A stretch of 64,000 nt of DNA from Mesorhizobium sp. YIM 152430. Its GTDB lineage: Bacteria > Pseudomonadota > Alphaproteobacteria > Rhizobiales > Rhizobiaceae. Numbering within the stretch: position 1 is the stretch's first letter; each line of letters starts with the position of its first letter. The translations under genes were made by a program, and so were the position numbers. Below, piece after piece: positions 52,756 through 62,131 of the stretch. Where the stretch lies: positions 124,001 to 188,000 of the forward strand of contig NZ_JARGES010000056.1 in NCBI RefSeq assembly GCF_029210365.1, in the 5' to 3' direction. The notes below the pieces were generated by a model that saw only the letters and a program-made list of their open reading frames with translations, ran no database searches and was not told where the DNA came from.

Positions 52756-55726
52756 TCAACCGCTCCCCGCTCTCATCGAAGAACACGGTTCCCGTCACTT
52801 CAACCTCGATCACCTTCCCCGGCATCGGCACGAACAGGCGCTGGCCGGTCTTCTCGCGCCCATCCACCACCAGCGCCAGCGCGATCGAGCGGCCGCAATT
52901 GGAGGACCAGTAGCTCGACGTGACGTGGCCGATCATCTTCATCGGGATCGGCTGGTCGGGATCGGCGACGATCTGCGCGCCCTCTTCCAAGACGACGTTG
53001 GGGTCGACGGTCTTCAGGCCGACGAGCTGCTTGCGGCCGGCGCCGACGAGGTCGGGGCGTTTCAGACCGCGTATGCCGACGAAATCGGTCTTCTTCTTGC
53101 CGATCGCCCAATCCAGTCCGGCGTCCTGCGGGGTGACGGTGCCGTCGGTTTCCTGGCCGACGATGATGTAGCCCTTTTCGGCGCGCAGGACGTGCATCGT
53201 CTCCGTGCCGTAGAGGCAGGCACCATGCTTCTGTGCCTCCGCCCAGACGGCTTCCAGAACGCTTTCGCCGAAATCGGCCGGCACGTTGATCTCGAAGCCG
53301 CGCTCGCCGGTGAACGACATGCGGAAGAGCCGGGTCGGCACGCCGCAGATCGTGCCTTCGCGCACCGACATGTGCGGCATGGCGGCGTCCGACATGTCGA
53401 TGCCCTCGACCAGCGGCGCGATGATGTCGCGGCTCTTCGGGCCCTGGACGGCGATGACCGCCCACTGCTCGGATGTCGAGGTGAGATAGACCTTCAGATG
53501 CGGGAACTCGGTCTGGAGGTAGTCCTCCATGTGGTTCATCACGCGCGCAGCGCCGCCGGTCGTGGTGGTAACGTGGAAGCGATCCTCGGCGAGGCGGCCG
53601 ACCACGCCGTCATCATAGATGAAGCCGTCCTCGCGAAGCATGATGCCATAGCGGCAGCGGCCAGGTTCCAGCTTCGCCCATGGATTGGTGTAGAGGAGTT
53701 CCATGAACTGGGCCGCGTCGGGCCCAACGACTTCGATCTTGCCGAGGGTCGACGCATCGAAAATGCCGGCCGACTGGCGCACGGTCCTCGATTCGCGGGC
53801 GACGGCCTGGTGCATGTCCTCGCCCGATTGCGGGAAATACCAGGCGCGCTTCCACTGTCCGACATCCTCGAACACCGCGCCGCGGCTTTCGGCGAAGCCG
53901 TGCATGGGGGTGCGGCGCGTCGGGTCGAACAGCGCGCCCCGCGAATGGCCGACGATGGCGCCGAAGGTGACGGGCGTATAGGGCGCGCGGAAGGTGGTGA
54001 GTCCGACCTGCGGGATCGGCTTGCCGAGCGTCTCGGCGGCGATGGCAAGGCCGTGCATGTTGGACGTCTTGCCTTGGTCGGTCGCCATGCCGTTGGTGGT
54101 GAAGCGCTTGACGTGCTCGATGGAGCGCATCCCCTCGCGCACGGCAAGGCGGATATCCTTGGCGGTCACGTCGTTCTGGAAATCGACGAAGGCCTTGACG
54201 GTGGTGTCGGCCTCCGCGCCGGGCCCCGTGCCGAGGAAGTTGCCGGTCCAGTTTTCTGAGGTCGAGGCGGCGGGGCGATTGCCCTTCGCACCCGCCGTCG
54301 CCTTCTCGCCAGCCGCATAGGCTTCGTCGATGACGGCCTGGAGCGTGTCGGTGCCGTTGCAGGCGCCGACCGAGATGCAGTCCTGTGCATACTGGCCGGG
54401 CAGGAAGCGCTGGGTGGCGTCGTCGAAGGCGACCTTGCCGCGCGACTGCGAGAAGAGATGGACGGACGGCGTCCAGCCGGACGACATCAGGAGCGCGTCG
54501 ACCGGGATGACTCGCGTGGTGCCGCCCGATTTCGGCGCGACCGCCATTGAGGAAACGCGCAGCTTGCCGCCGGTCTTCGTGACCGCATGGCCGGTGAGGA
54601 CTTCGATGCCGAGCGCGCGGGCCTCGTCTATGGCGGCGCCCTTCGGCTCGTCGCGAATGTCGACGATGGCGGCAATCGAAACGCCGGCGCGTTTGAGGTC
54701 GATGGCGGCGGCGTAGGCGGAATCTGTCGCCGTGTAGACGCCGACATTGCGGCCGACCGCAACGCCGTAATGGTTGAGGAAGATGCGGGCCGCCGATGCC
54801 AGCATGATGCCCGGCCGGTCGTTGTCCGCGAAGACCATGTGCCGCTCGATCGCGCCGGTGGCGATGATGACTTTCGCCGCCCTCACCTGCCAAAGGCGCT
54901 CGCGGGGCAGATCCTTGCCGGGATTGGCGAGATGGTCGGTGACGCGCTCGACGAGGCCGACGAGGTTCTGCGCGTAATAGCCGAAGGCGGTCGTGCGCGG
55001 CAGGATGCGGACATTGTTCATCGCCTTCAGCGTGGAAAGGCGGGCTTGCGCCCAATCCCAGCCGCCCATGCCGTCGATCTGCGCGCCCGTCTCGAAGCGC
55101 AACGCGCCGCCGAACTCGGCCTGCTCGTCGGCGAGGATGACGCGCGCGCCGCTGGAAGCCGCCGCGAGCGCCGACGCGATGCCGGCCGCGCCGCCGCCCA
55201 GCACCAGCACGTCGCAATGCGCGTAGAGCGAGGAATAGTGATCCGGGTCGGGCTGGTCGGGCGCGACGCCAAGGCCCGCCGCGCGGCGGATGAAGGGCTC
55301 GTAGACCTTGTCCCACGCCGCCTTCGGCCACATGAAGGTCTTGTAGTAGAAACCGGCCGAGAACATCGGCGAGCCCAGATCGTTGGCCTCGCCGATGTCG
55401 AAGGCGAGCGAGGGCCAGCGGTTTTGCGAGACGGCGGTGAGGCCGTCATAAAGCTCCTGCACCGTGGCGCGGACATTCGGCGTCTTGCGGGCGGCATCGC
55501 GGTGGATGCCGACGAGCGCGTTCGGCTCCTCGGCGCCGGCGGAGAGGAAACCGCGCGGGCGGTGGTATTTGAAGGAACGGCCGACGAGGTGGACGCCATT
55601 GGCAAGGAGGGCGGAGGCCAGCGTGTCGCCCTCGACGCCCTGATAGGACTTGCCGTCGAAGGTGAAGCGGGCGGTGTGCGCGGGGGTGAGGCGTCCGGCG
55701 GCGGGGATGCGGAAGGTTTCGCTCAT
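52748..55726 (-). CDS. soxA: Sarcosine oxidase alpha subunit
   Basis: It is the NAD- and tetrahydrofolate-binding subunit that converts the methyl group of sarcosine to 5,10-methylene-THF. The 992-residue protein has an N-terminal ferredoxin-like region (ARFTFDGKSYQGVEGDTLAS) and a dinucleotide-binding motif, VLVLGGGAAGIASALAAASS (about 169-188). A central NAD domain follows, then a C-terminal aminomethyltransferase (GcvT-like) domain of about 370 residues with PDAAQFMELLYTN and FTGERGFEINVPADFGE. Length is standard. It overlaps soxD by four bases. Confidence 0.96.
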   Translation of the reverse strand: MSETFRIPAAGRLTPAHTARFTFDGKSYQGVEGDTLASALLANGVHLVGRSFKYHRPRGFLSAGAEEPNALVGIHRDAARKTPNVRATVQELYDGLTAVSQNRWPSLAFDIGEANDLGSPMFSAGFYYKTFMWPKAAWDKVYEPFIRRAAGLGVAPDQPDPDHYSSLYAHCDVLVLGGGAAGIASALAAASSGARVILADEQAEFGGALRFETGAQIDGMGGWDWAQARLSTLKAMNNVRILPRTTAFGYYAQNLVGLVERVTDHLANPGKDLPRERLWQVRAAKVIIATGAIERHMVFADNDRPGIMLASAARIFLNHYGVAVGRNVGVYTATDSAYAAAIDLKRAGVSIAAIVDIRDEPKGAAIDEARALGIEVLTGHAVTKTGGKLRVSSMAVAPKSGGTTRVIPVDALLMSSGWTPSVHLFSQSRGKVAFDDATQRFLPGQYAQDCISVGACNGTDTLQAVIDEAYAAGEKATAGAKGNRPAASTSENWTGNFLGTGPGAEADTTVKAFVDFQNDVTAKDIRLAVREGMRSIEHVKRFTTNGMATDQGKTSNMHGLAIAAETLGKPIPQVGLTTFRAPYTPVTFGAIVGHSRGALFDPTRRTPMHGFAESRGAVFEDVGQWKRAWYFPQSGEDMHQAVARESRTVRQSAGIFDASTLGKIEVVGPDAAQFMELLYTNPWAKLEPGRCRYGIMLREDGFIYDDGVVGRLAEDRFHVTTTTGGAARVMNHMEDYLQTEFPHLKVYLTSTSEQWAVIAVQGPKSRDIIAPLVEGIDMSDAAMPHMSVREGTICGVPTRLFRMSFTGERGFEINVPADFGESVLEAVWAEAQKHGACLYGTETMHVLRAEKGYIIVGQETDGTVTPQDAGLDWAIGKKKTDFVGIRGLKRPDLVGAGRKQLVGLKTVDPNVVLEEGAQIVADPDQPIPMKMIGHVTSSYWSSNCGRSIALALVVDGREKTGQRLFVPMPGKVIEVEVTGTVFFDESGERLNG

Positions 55727-56094
55727 TTTACGCCCGTGTCATTGGCAGGCATGTCCACATTGAGTTCCGCCGGCTCGCGATTGGCCCAGGCGGCGGGAGC
55801 GGAGGGCGCCATCAGCGTGATGTCCGGCTTCGGCTCGCCGGCCTTGTAGGTCAGGTGGAACTTGTCGGTCACCGTGTCGCGGGCGGCGTTGAAAAAGCGG
55901 CCGCAGCCGTGAATGTGGCGCCAGCGCTCGAAGATCAAGCCCTTCGGGTTCTGGCGGATGAAGAAGAATTTTTCGAACTCGTCGTCCGAGAGGTCCGCGA
56001 TTTCGGTGGGGCGCGCGATATGTGCCTCGCCGGCATGGCGGAATTCGAGCTCGGGGTGCTCTTCCTCGCAATAGGGGCAGCGGATGAGAAGCAT
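55723..56094 (-). CDS. soxD: Sarcosine oxidase delta subunit
   Basis: The 123-residue small zinc-binding subunit of sarcosine oxidase begins MLLIRCPYCEEEHPELEF, with two Cys of the zinc site. It has FFFIRQNPKGLIFERWRH followed by the third Cys segment HGCGRFFNA and RDTVTDKFHLTYKAGE. It is 9 bp after soxB and overlaps soxA by ATGA. The C-terminal tail beyond about residue 95 is longer than in some homologues. Confidence 0.95.
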   Translation of the reverse strand: MLLIRCPYCEEEHPELEFRHAGEAHIARPTEIADLSDDEFEKFFFIRQNPKGLIFERWRHIHGCGRFFNAARDTVTDKFHLTYKAGEPKPDITLMAPSAPAAWANREPAELNVDMPANDTGVK

Positions 56095-56103
56095 GGGGTA
56101 TTC

Positions 56104-57357
56104 CTAGTGCGCGACCGCGGCGGCGGCCGCTTCGTCGATGAGGCGCCCGGTGCGGAAGCGTTCGAGGTTGAACGGCGCGTTGATCGGGTGCGGGTTGTCG
56201 TTGGCGATGGTGTGCGCGAAGACGTGGCCCGAGCCCGGCGTCGCCTTGAACCCGCCCGTGCCCCAGCCGCAATTCACATAGAGGCCGGGAACCGGCGTCT
56301 TGGCGAGGATCGGCGAGCGGTCCGGCGTGACATCGACGATGCCGCCCCATGAGCGCAGCATCTTCATGCGCGTGAACATCGGGAACATCTCGCAGATCGC
56401 GTCGAGCGTATGGTTCAGGATGTGGAAGCCGCCGGTCTGCGAATAGGACGTATACTGGTCCGTGCCGGCGCCGATGACGAGCTCGCCCTTGTCGGACTGC
56501 GAGATATAGGCGTGGACCGTGTTCGACATGACGACGCAGGGAAAGACCGGTTTGACCGGCTCCGAGACCAGCGCCTGCAACGGATAGGATTCGAGCGGCA
56601 TCCTGACGTCGGCCATCTGCATGAGGACCGAGGAATGGCCGGCCGCGACCACGCCGACCTTCTTCGCGCCGATGAAGCCGCGATTGGTGTCGACGCCGGT
56701 GACGTGGCCGTTGGCCGAGCGGCGGATGCCGGTGACCTCGCAGTTCTGGATGATGTGGACGCCGCGATCGGCGGCCGCGCGGGCATAGCCCCAGGCGACC
56801 GCATCGTGCCGCGCCGTGCCGCCGCGCCGCTGAAGCGCGGCGCCCATGACCGGATAGCGGGCCGATTTCGAGATGTTGAGCGGCGGGCAGAAAGCCTGCG
56901 CTTCCTCCGGCGTCAGCCATTCATTGTCGACGCCGTTGAGGCGGTTGGCGTGAATATGCCGTTTGAAGACCTGAACGTCGTGGACGTTGTGCGCCAGCAT
57001 CATGACGCCGCGCGCCGAATACATGACGTTGTAGTTCAAATCCTGCGAAAGCCCGTCCCACAGCTTCACCGCATGGTCGTAGATGCCGGCGCTTTCGTCG
57101 TAGAGATAGTTGGAGCGGATGATGGTGGTGTTGCGGCCGGTATTGCCGCCGCCGAGCCAGCCCTTTTCGAGCACCGCGACATTGGTGAGGCCGTGCTCCT
57201 TGGCGAGGTAATAGGCCGTCGCCAGCCCGTGCCCGCCGGCGCCGACGATGATGGCGTCGTATTCGGAGCGCGGCTCGGGCGAGGACCATTGCTCCTCCCA
57301 GCCCCTGTGGCCGCGAAGCGCCTCGCGGGCGATGGCGAAGACCGAATATTTGCGCAT
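56104..57357 (-). CDS. soxB: Sarcosine oxidase beta subunit
   Basis: This catalytic flavin subunit oxidises sarcosine to an imine. It is 417 residues, as usual. The FAD motif [20 protein letters not shown] is at about 34-53, and [16 protein letters not shown] follows. The covalent FMN histidine is in RHDAVAW (about residue 184). C-terminal features are [15 protein letters not shown] and [17 protein letters not shown] 57357 ([14 protein letters not shown]) matches the family. It starts the soxBDAG operon, 305 bp from rpsU and divergent. No glyA or folate genes are adjacent. Confidence 0.96.
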   Translation of the reverse strand: MRKYSVFAIAREALRGHRGWEEQWSSPEPRSEYDAIIVGAGGHGLATAYYLAKEHGLTNVAVLEKGWLGGGNTGRNTTIIRSNYLYDESAGIYDHAVKLWDGLSQDLNYNVMYSARGVMMLAHNVHDVQVFKRHIHANRLNGVDNEWLTPEEAQAFCPPLNISKSARYPVMGAALQRRGGTARHDAVAWGYARAAADRGVHIIQNCEVTGIRRSANGHVTGVDTNRGFIGAKKVGVVAAGHSSVLMQMADVRMPLESYPLQALVSEPVKPVFPCVVMSNTVHAYISQSDKGELVIGAGTDQYTSYSQTGGFHILNHTLDAICEMFPMFTRMKMLRSWGGIVDVTPDRSPILAKTPVPGLYVNCGWGTGGFKATPGSGHVFAHTIANDNPHPINAPFNLERFRTGRLIDEAAAAAVAH

Positions 57358-57662
57358 GGGGCTGCTGCCTCGCGACTGTTGGAAAACGGCATCCGGGCAA
57401 ACCGGAATGGCGAAGCTATGACTAGCGAAAAGCACTGTCTCGCCTTGCGCTGATTGCGACTTCGATTGTTCGTTTGCGCCGCGCATATTTCGCTGCGACG
57501 AATTGGCCGGCGGACACGCCGCGCGCCGGCTGGAGAATTCCGCTCGACAAGGGGTGCCGGCGGTGATATGAGCCGCACCGATCCGTGGTGCGCGCGCCAC
57601 GGGCGCAATTCATTGCGCTTATGAGATTTTGGTTAGGCCCACGGTAACGAACAGGAACGCTC
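57358..57662. other. Divergent intergenic region between soxB and rpsU
   Basis: No gene is visible in these 305 bp. The region should hold both promoters. The only clear structure is an inverted repeat at 57603-57618 near rpsU; no convincing -35/-10 pair could be assigned. Confidence 0.6.
57603..57618. promoter_or_regulatory. Inverted repeat upstream of rpsU
   Basis: GCGCAAT-TC-ATTGCGC is a perfect 7-bp inverted repeat 45 bp before the rpsU GTG. It may be a protein site or an mRNA hairpin in the rpsU leader; its function is unknown. Confidence 0.3.
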
Positions 57663-57902
57663 GTGCAGGTACTCGTCCGCGACAACAATGTTGATCAGGC
57701 GCTTCGCGCGCTCAAGAAGAAGATGCAGCGCGAAGGTATCTTCCGCGAGATGAAGATGCGCGGCCACTACGAGAAGCCGTCCGAAAAGCGCGCGCGCGAG
57801 AAGGCCGAAGCCGTTCGCCGCGCCCGCAAGCTGGCCCGCAAGCGCGCCCAGCGCGAGGGTCTGGTCGGCGGCGGTCGCGCCCCGGCCGTTGCGGCGCGTT
57901 GA
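57663..57902 (+). CDS. rpsU: 30S ribosomal protein S21
   Basis: The 79-residue basic protein is bS21: [38 protein letters not shown], and a Lys/Arg/Ala-rich C-terminal extension typical of alphaproteobacteria. The start is GTG at 57663 with AGGAA upstream. Rhizobial genomes often have more than one S21 gene. A strong terminator follows. Confidence 0.96.
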   Translation: MQVLVRDNNVDQALRALKKKMQREGIFREMKMRGHYEKPSEKRAREKAEAVRRARKLARKRAQREGLVGGGRAPAVAAR

Positions 57903-57939
57903 TCCGCCGCTTTTTGGTCCTTTTTGCCGATTTATAAGA

Positions 57940-57969
57940 GGTGGCGCGAGCAATCGCTGCCACCTTTTT
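57940..57969 (+). terminator. Rho-independent terminator after rpsU
   Basis: Stem GGTGGC+GCGA pairs with TCGC+GCCACC (one bulged T), loop GCAA (57940-57964), then TTTTT (57965-57969). It is 37 bp after the rpsU stop. Confidence 0.88.
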
Positions 57970-58031
57970 GCATTGTCCGCGTTTGACCCAACGCAGCCTG
58001 CTTGCCAAATCCGAACCGGGGGAACCAGCCG

Positions 58032-58871
58032 ATGATTTCGACCGCGCGCCACGCCAAGCGTACCGCAACCGCATTCGCTCTCATCTCCGTGCTGGCGCTT
58101 GCCGCCTGCCAGACGGCGCCCGAAACGATGTCGACGGTATCGCCGATGGACGCGGCCCAGGCATCGACGGAGAACATCTCTTCGCTGACCGCCGTTATCG
58201 AGCGCTCCCCGCAGGACCCGCAAGCCTATAATGTGCGCGGATCGGCCTATGGCCGCGGCGGGCGCAACGCCGAGGCGCTGGCCGATTTCGACCGCGCGAT
58301 CCAGCTCAATCCAGGATTCTTCCAAGCCTACAACAATCGCGCGCTGATCCATCGCAACATGGGCAACAGCCAGGCCGCCCTTGCCGACTACAACCAGGCG
58401 CTCCAGCTCAACCCGAACTACGATGCCGCCTATATCGGCCGCGGAAATCTCTACCGCCTCGCCGGCAACGACAGCAACGCGTTCCAGGATTTCGAGCGCG
58501 CCATCCAGCTCGATACGACCGACCCGCGCGCCTATTACAATCGCGGCCTGCTCTACCAGACCCGCAACCAGCACGATTTCGCGATTTCCGATTTCGCCCA
58601 GTCGATCTCGCTGGCCCCGAGCGCGGCCGAACCCTATACGGCGCGTGGCCTGTCCTATCTCGCGATCAACAACGAGGACAATGCGCTGGCCGACTTCAAC
58701 ACGGCGCTCAACCTCGACAAGTCGAATGCGGAAGCCTGGGCCTATCAGGCGGTGATCCTCGAACGCCGCGGCGAAGGCCAGCGCGCCTCGCGCTCCTATG
58801 CCGAGGCCGTCCGGCTCGACCCGAGCCTGACTGTCGCCGCCGAGGGCCTGCGCCGCACGCGGCCTTCGTGA
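58032..58871 (+). CDS. TPR-repeat lipoprotein
   Basis: The 279-residue exported protein has a lipoprotein signal with lipobox LAAC (LALAACQTAPE, Cys about residue 26). At least five to six tetratricopeptide repeats follow from about residue 60, for example AYNVRGSAYGRGGRNAEAL, AYNNRALIHRNMGNSQAAL and AYIGRGNLYRLAGNDSNAF. NlpI-like lipoproteins of this shape scaffold envelope enzymes; the role here is unknown. ATG 58032 has CGGGGGA upstream, and a TTG at 58002 is less likely. It is convergent with the TadE-like gene. Confidence 0.88.
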   Translation: MISTARHAKRTATAFALISVLALAACQTAPETMSTVSPMDAAQASTENISSLTAVIERSPQDPQAYNVRGSAYGRGGRNAEALADFDRAIQLNPGFFQAYNNRALIHRNMGNSQAALADYNQALQLNPNYDAAYIGRGNLYRLAGNDSNAFQDFERAIQLDTTDPRAYYNRGLLYQTRNQHDFAISDFAQSISLAPSAAEPYTARGLSYLAINNEDNALADFNTALNLDKSNAEAWAYQAVILERRGEGQRASRSYAEAVRLDPSLTVAAEGLRRTRPS

Positions 58872-58973
58872 TCCAGAGCCGAAACAGGCGATTGCCACGG
58901 ACGCCGCAGGATCGAGCGGCGTCTGCATGTTCGAAAGCCCAAGCCATCGCTTGATCGCGGCAAATCCGGGCCG

Positions 58974-59957
58974 CTATCTGATCAGCTTCACTGACCGTTC
59001 GCCGGCGGTTTCCACCGAAGGGCAACTGATGACGATTCGAATATCGTCATAGTCGCGATCCGTCCATCCCCTGCCGGGAGGTCGGTCTTCAAATCCGTAA
59101 TACATGTATTTGCCTGGCTGGCAGACGCCCGTAGCGCGCTGTGGCGTGCGCTCTCGTCCTTCCGGAATGATGCCGCCCTGGCTTACGGGCCGGCACTGGG
59201 CGCGCGTATTGCAAAGCACCGTTTCGACGATGTCCCAGCCTTGAAAATCATACTCCTCGACACCGGCCGCGACCACCGTGTCGCTGAAGTAATCGTAACG
59301 CTCGGCGCGCGGATTGTCCCATTGACCGCGTCGGGTCCTTGAATCGCGCACATTCATGAGACGAAAGCTCATCGCCTGTCCGCCATCGCAGCGCGGCATT
59401 TCGTATTCATATGTCGTGCCGGCATTGTCTGCGATCGCCGTCATATGGTGACGCTCGTTGCGAACGGGATCGTAGCAATAAACGTAGATACGGTTGTAAT
59501 CGGCGGCTTCCGGGTCGAGTTCGGCGACTTCAGGTGCCTTATAGATCATTCGCGGCTCCGCCGCGCGCGCGACTGCCCGGACGTCGAGATCAATCCCTCC
59601 CGGAAAGCCCGGCACCGCGGAAAGCAGCGTGACCGGCACGGTGCCTTGGCTGACGACGCGAAAATCGGTAGGCGTTTCCCAACTTCCCGTGACCGTCAAA
59701 CCGGCAATCCAGTCACCTGATCCATACCGGCCAATCGTGGCGGTGCGTACATAGTCACTGAGGAAGTCCGTGTCGGCGCTCATGCCCATCCGCGCTCCGG
59801 CAAGCGCCGCCTGGTCGGTTTCGGCCTGGATGAACGATTTGACGTTGAGGGCACGCGAATAATCGATCGCTATGCCCGCCGCGCCGATCACCGGCACGGC
59901 CAATATTGCGAACATCGAAGCGAAATTCCCGCTTCGCTCCTTCCAAAATGTCTTCAT
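58974..59957 (-). CDS. TadE/TadG-like pilus-assembly-associated protein
   Basis: The 327-residue protein begins MKTFWKERSGNFASMFAILAV, a short basic N-terminus followed by a single hydrophobic helix. An AIDYSRALNVKSFIQAETDQ segment follows, as in the N-terminal domain of Tad/Flp pseudopilin-like proteins. The rest (about residues 60-327) is an extracytoplasmic region with six or more Cys residues that I do not recognise; it ends with DDIRIVISCP. ATG 59957 has GGGAG upstream and starts the membrane anchor. No other tad gene is nearby, so it is an orphan. Confidence 0.72.
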   Translation of the reverse strand: MKTFWKERSGNFASMFAILAVPVIGAAGIAIDYSRALNVKSFIQAETDQAALAGARMGMSADTDFLSDYVRTATIGRYGSGDWIAGLTVTGSWETPTDFRVVSQGTVPVTLLSAVPGFPGGIDLDVRAVARAAEPRMIYKAPEVAELDPEAADYNRIYVYCYDPVRNERHHMTAIADNAGTTYEYEMPRCDGGQAMSFRLMNVRDSRTRRGQWDNPRAERYDYFSDTVVAAGVEEYDFQGWDIVETVLCNTRAQCRPVSQGGIIPEGRERTPQRATGVCQPGKYMYYGFEDRPPGRGWTDRDYDDIRIVISCPSVETAGERSVKLIR

Positions 59958-60300
59958 TGTGCTGCTCCCGCTTGGCCAATATTGGCAAGCGGGAGCAAAT
60001 AAAGAGTTCACGCGAACATCGCGATTCTATCTTAACTTGCCGAATGTCTAGAAATTCACGCGCATGAGCGAATGAATTCGGTCTGACGCGTTCCGCCGGG
60101 GAGTAACGCGTGAACGGACGTCATCCCGCAAGTCAGAGCAACGCGGAGACTATGCGGGATCTATATCCGTGACCGTCGCATCTTGGTGGAGACGTAACGG
60201 AATGGGTTCCGACTCTCATGACGGCTCGCTACCATCGCCGACATAGACCGTGCCGTCCTTCCTGGAGGCCAGCATGTAGTCATGGCCGGCCATCCAGTAA
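59958..60300. other. 343-bp intergenic region upstream of the TadE-like gene
   Basis: No complete gene is visible. The AT-richer part at about 59990-60070 probably holds the promoter of the TadE-like gene. The segment next to pntB contains a short nuclease remnant (60216-60293). Confidence 0.6.
60216..60293 (-). pseudogene. Remnant of a GIY-YIG nuclease gene (N-terminal fragment)
   Basis: A 25-codon frame reads MAGHDYMLASRKDGTVYVGD before a stop five codons later. This closely resembles the start of stand-alone GIY-YIG (UvrC N-terminal-like) proteins, where Y-x-x-LAS-x-x-GTLYVGVT is typical, but the rest of the roughly 90-residue domain is missing. It lies just after the pntB stop. It is too short to be functional; a decayed gene is the best explanation. 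Confidence 0.5.
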
Positions 60301-61701
60301 TCAATGCGCCATCGCCTTGACGATTTCCTCGGTCATCTTCTTGGCGTCGCCGAGCAGCATCATCGTGCCGTCCTTGTAGAACAGCGTGTTGTCGATGCCG
60401 GCATAGCCGGAGCCGAGCGAGCGCTTGACGAAGAGGCATGTGCGGGCCTTGTCGACGTCGAGGATCGGCATTCCGTAGATCGGCGAGGACTTGTCGTCGC
60501 GCGCGGACGGGTTTGTGACGTCGTTGGCGCCGATGACATAGGCGACGTCGGCCTGCGCGAATTCCGAGTTGATGTCCTCCAGTTCGAAGACCTCGTCGTA
60601 AGGCACGTTCGCTTCGGCCAGAAGCACGTTCATGTGGCCGGGCATACGGCCGGCGACAGGGTGGATCGCGTATCTGACCTCGACGCCGTTCGCCTTGAGC
60701 GTGTCGGCCATCTCGCGCAGCGCGTGCTGCGCCTGTGCGACCGCCATGCCGTAGCCGGGCACGATGATGACCTTCTGCGCGTTCATCATCAGATAGGCGG
60801 CATCGTCCGCCGAGCCCTGCTTGACCGTGCGCTCGATCCCGTCATCGGCGCCGGCGGCAGCAGTCTCGCCACCGAAGCCGCCGAGAATGACGGAGATGAA
60901 GGAGCGGTTCATGCCCTTGCACATGATGTAGGACAGGATCGCGCCCGACGAGCCGACCAGCGCGCCGGTGATGATGAGCGCGAGATTGCCGAGCGTGAAG
61001 CCGATGCCCGCCGCGGCCCAGCCCGAATAGGAGTTGAGCATCGAGACGACCACCGGCATGTCCGCGCCGCCGATCGGGATGATGATCAGCACGCCGAGCG
61101 CCAGTGCCAGAATGACGATCAGCCAGAAGGCGAGCGTCGACTGCGTCATGACGAGGACGATGACGAGCAGGACGAGCGCGGTTGCGATGCCCGCGTTGAT
61201 CATGTGGCGCGCGGGCAGCATGATCGGCTTGCCGGACATGCGCCCGTCGAGCTTCAGGAAGGCGATGATCGAGCCGGTGAAGGTGATCGCGCCGATGGCG
61301 ACGCCGAGCGACATCTCGATCAGCGCCTGGGTGTGGATGTGGCCGACGGTGCCGACGCCGAAGCTCTCCGGCGAATAGATCGCGGCGGCCGCGACGAGCA
61401 CGGCGGCAAGGCCGACGAGGCTGTGGAAGCCTGCGACGAGCTGCGGCATCGAGGTCATCGGGATGCGCCTGGCGATGACCGCACCGATGCTGCCGCCGAT
61501 GGCGATGCCGACGACGATCATCAGGAAGCCGCCAAAGGTCGGGCGCGCCAGGAGCAGCGTGGTGACGATGGCGATGCCCATGCCGACCATGCCGTAGAGA
61601 TTGCCCTGGCGGCTGGTGGTGGGGTGCGACAGGCCGCGCAGCGCCATGATGAACAGGACGCCGGAGACGAGGTAGAGGAAGGAAGCGAAGTTCTCGCTCA
61701 T
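60301..61701 (-). CDS. pntB: NAD(P) transhydrogenase beta subunit
   Basis: The inner-membrane subunit of proton-translocating transhydrogenase binds NADP(H) on its C-terminal domain. The 466-residue protein has about eight to nine hydrophobic segments in the first 270 residues. The soluble domain III follows, with VIIVPGYGMAVAQAQHALRE, HPVAGRMPGHMNVLLAEA, and VIGANDVTNPSARDD. It is last of pntA1-pntA2-pntB, 10 bp after pntA2. The complex makes NADPH using the proton gradient. Confidence 0.97.
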   Translation of the reverse strand: MSENFASFLYLVSGVLFIMALRGLSHPTTSRQGNLYGMVGMGIAIVTTLLLARPTFGGFLMIVVGIAIGGSIGAVIARRIPMTSMPQLVAGFHSLVGLAAVLVAAAAIYSPESFGVGTVGHIHTQALIEMSLGVAIGAITFTGSIIAFLKLDGRMSGKPIMLPARHMINAGIATALVLLVIVLVMTQSTLAFWLIVILALALGVLIIIPIGGADMPVVVSMLNSYSGWAAAGIGFTLGNLALIITGALVGSSGAILSYIMCKGMNRSFISVILGGFGGETAAAGADDGIERTVKQGSADDAAYLMMNAQKVIIVPGYGMAVAQAQHALREMADTLKANGVEVRYAIHPVAGRMPGHMNVLLAEANVPYDEVFELEDINSEFAQADVAYVIGANDVTNPSARDDKSSPIYGMPILDVDKARTCLFVKRSLGSGYAGIDNTLFYKDGTMMLLGDAKKMTEEIVKAMAH

Positions 61702-61711
61702 CGAATGCGCC

Positions 61712-62131
61712 TCACTTCTCTTTTTTCTTGTACATGGCGAGCATCCGGTGCGTGACGAGGAAGCCGCCGAAGATGTTCACCGATGCGAGGATGAGGGCGA
61801 TGAAGCCGAAGCCGGTCGCAAGTCCCGATGCCGAGATGCCGACCGCCAGGAGGGCGCCGACGACGATGACCGACGAGATGGCGTTGGTGACGGCCATCAG
61901 CGGCGTATGCAGCGCCGGCGTCACCGACCAGACGACGTAGTAGCCGACGAAGATCGCCAGCACGAAGATGGCGAAGCGGAAGATGAAGGGGTCGATCGCG
62001 CCGCCCGTCGCGGCGGCCGCGGCGTGGCCGGCGGCTTCGGCGGTCTCAAGATCGGAGAAGGCGAGCCGCAGCGCGGCAGTCGCCTGTTCGAGCTGCTCGA
62101 TGGCGCGTTCCATTGCGGTCATTTCCATCAC
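61712..62131 (-). CDS. pntA2: NAD(P) transhydrogenase alpha subunit part 2 (membrane)
   Basis: The 139-residue membrane part of the alpha subunit is encoded separately, as in Rhodospirillum and rhizobia. A helical N-terminal stretch (about 1-45, [18 protein letters not shown]) precedes three hydrophobic segments ([35 protein letters not shown] and [18 protein letters not shown]). It ends [14 protein letters not shown]. Four-base overlap with pntA1. Confidence 0.95.
   Translation of the reverse strand: MMEMTAMERAIEQLEQATAALRLAFSDLETAEAAGHAAAAATGGAIDPFIFRFAIFVLAIFVGYYVVWSVTPALHTPLMAVTNAISSVIVVGALLAVGISASGLATGFGFIALILASVNIFGGFLVTHRMLAMYKKKEK

Noticed and set aside
58872-58973. Terminator between the convergent TPR and TadE-like genes
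   Set aside because: I saw no stem with an adjacent T-run in this 102-bp gap.
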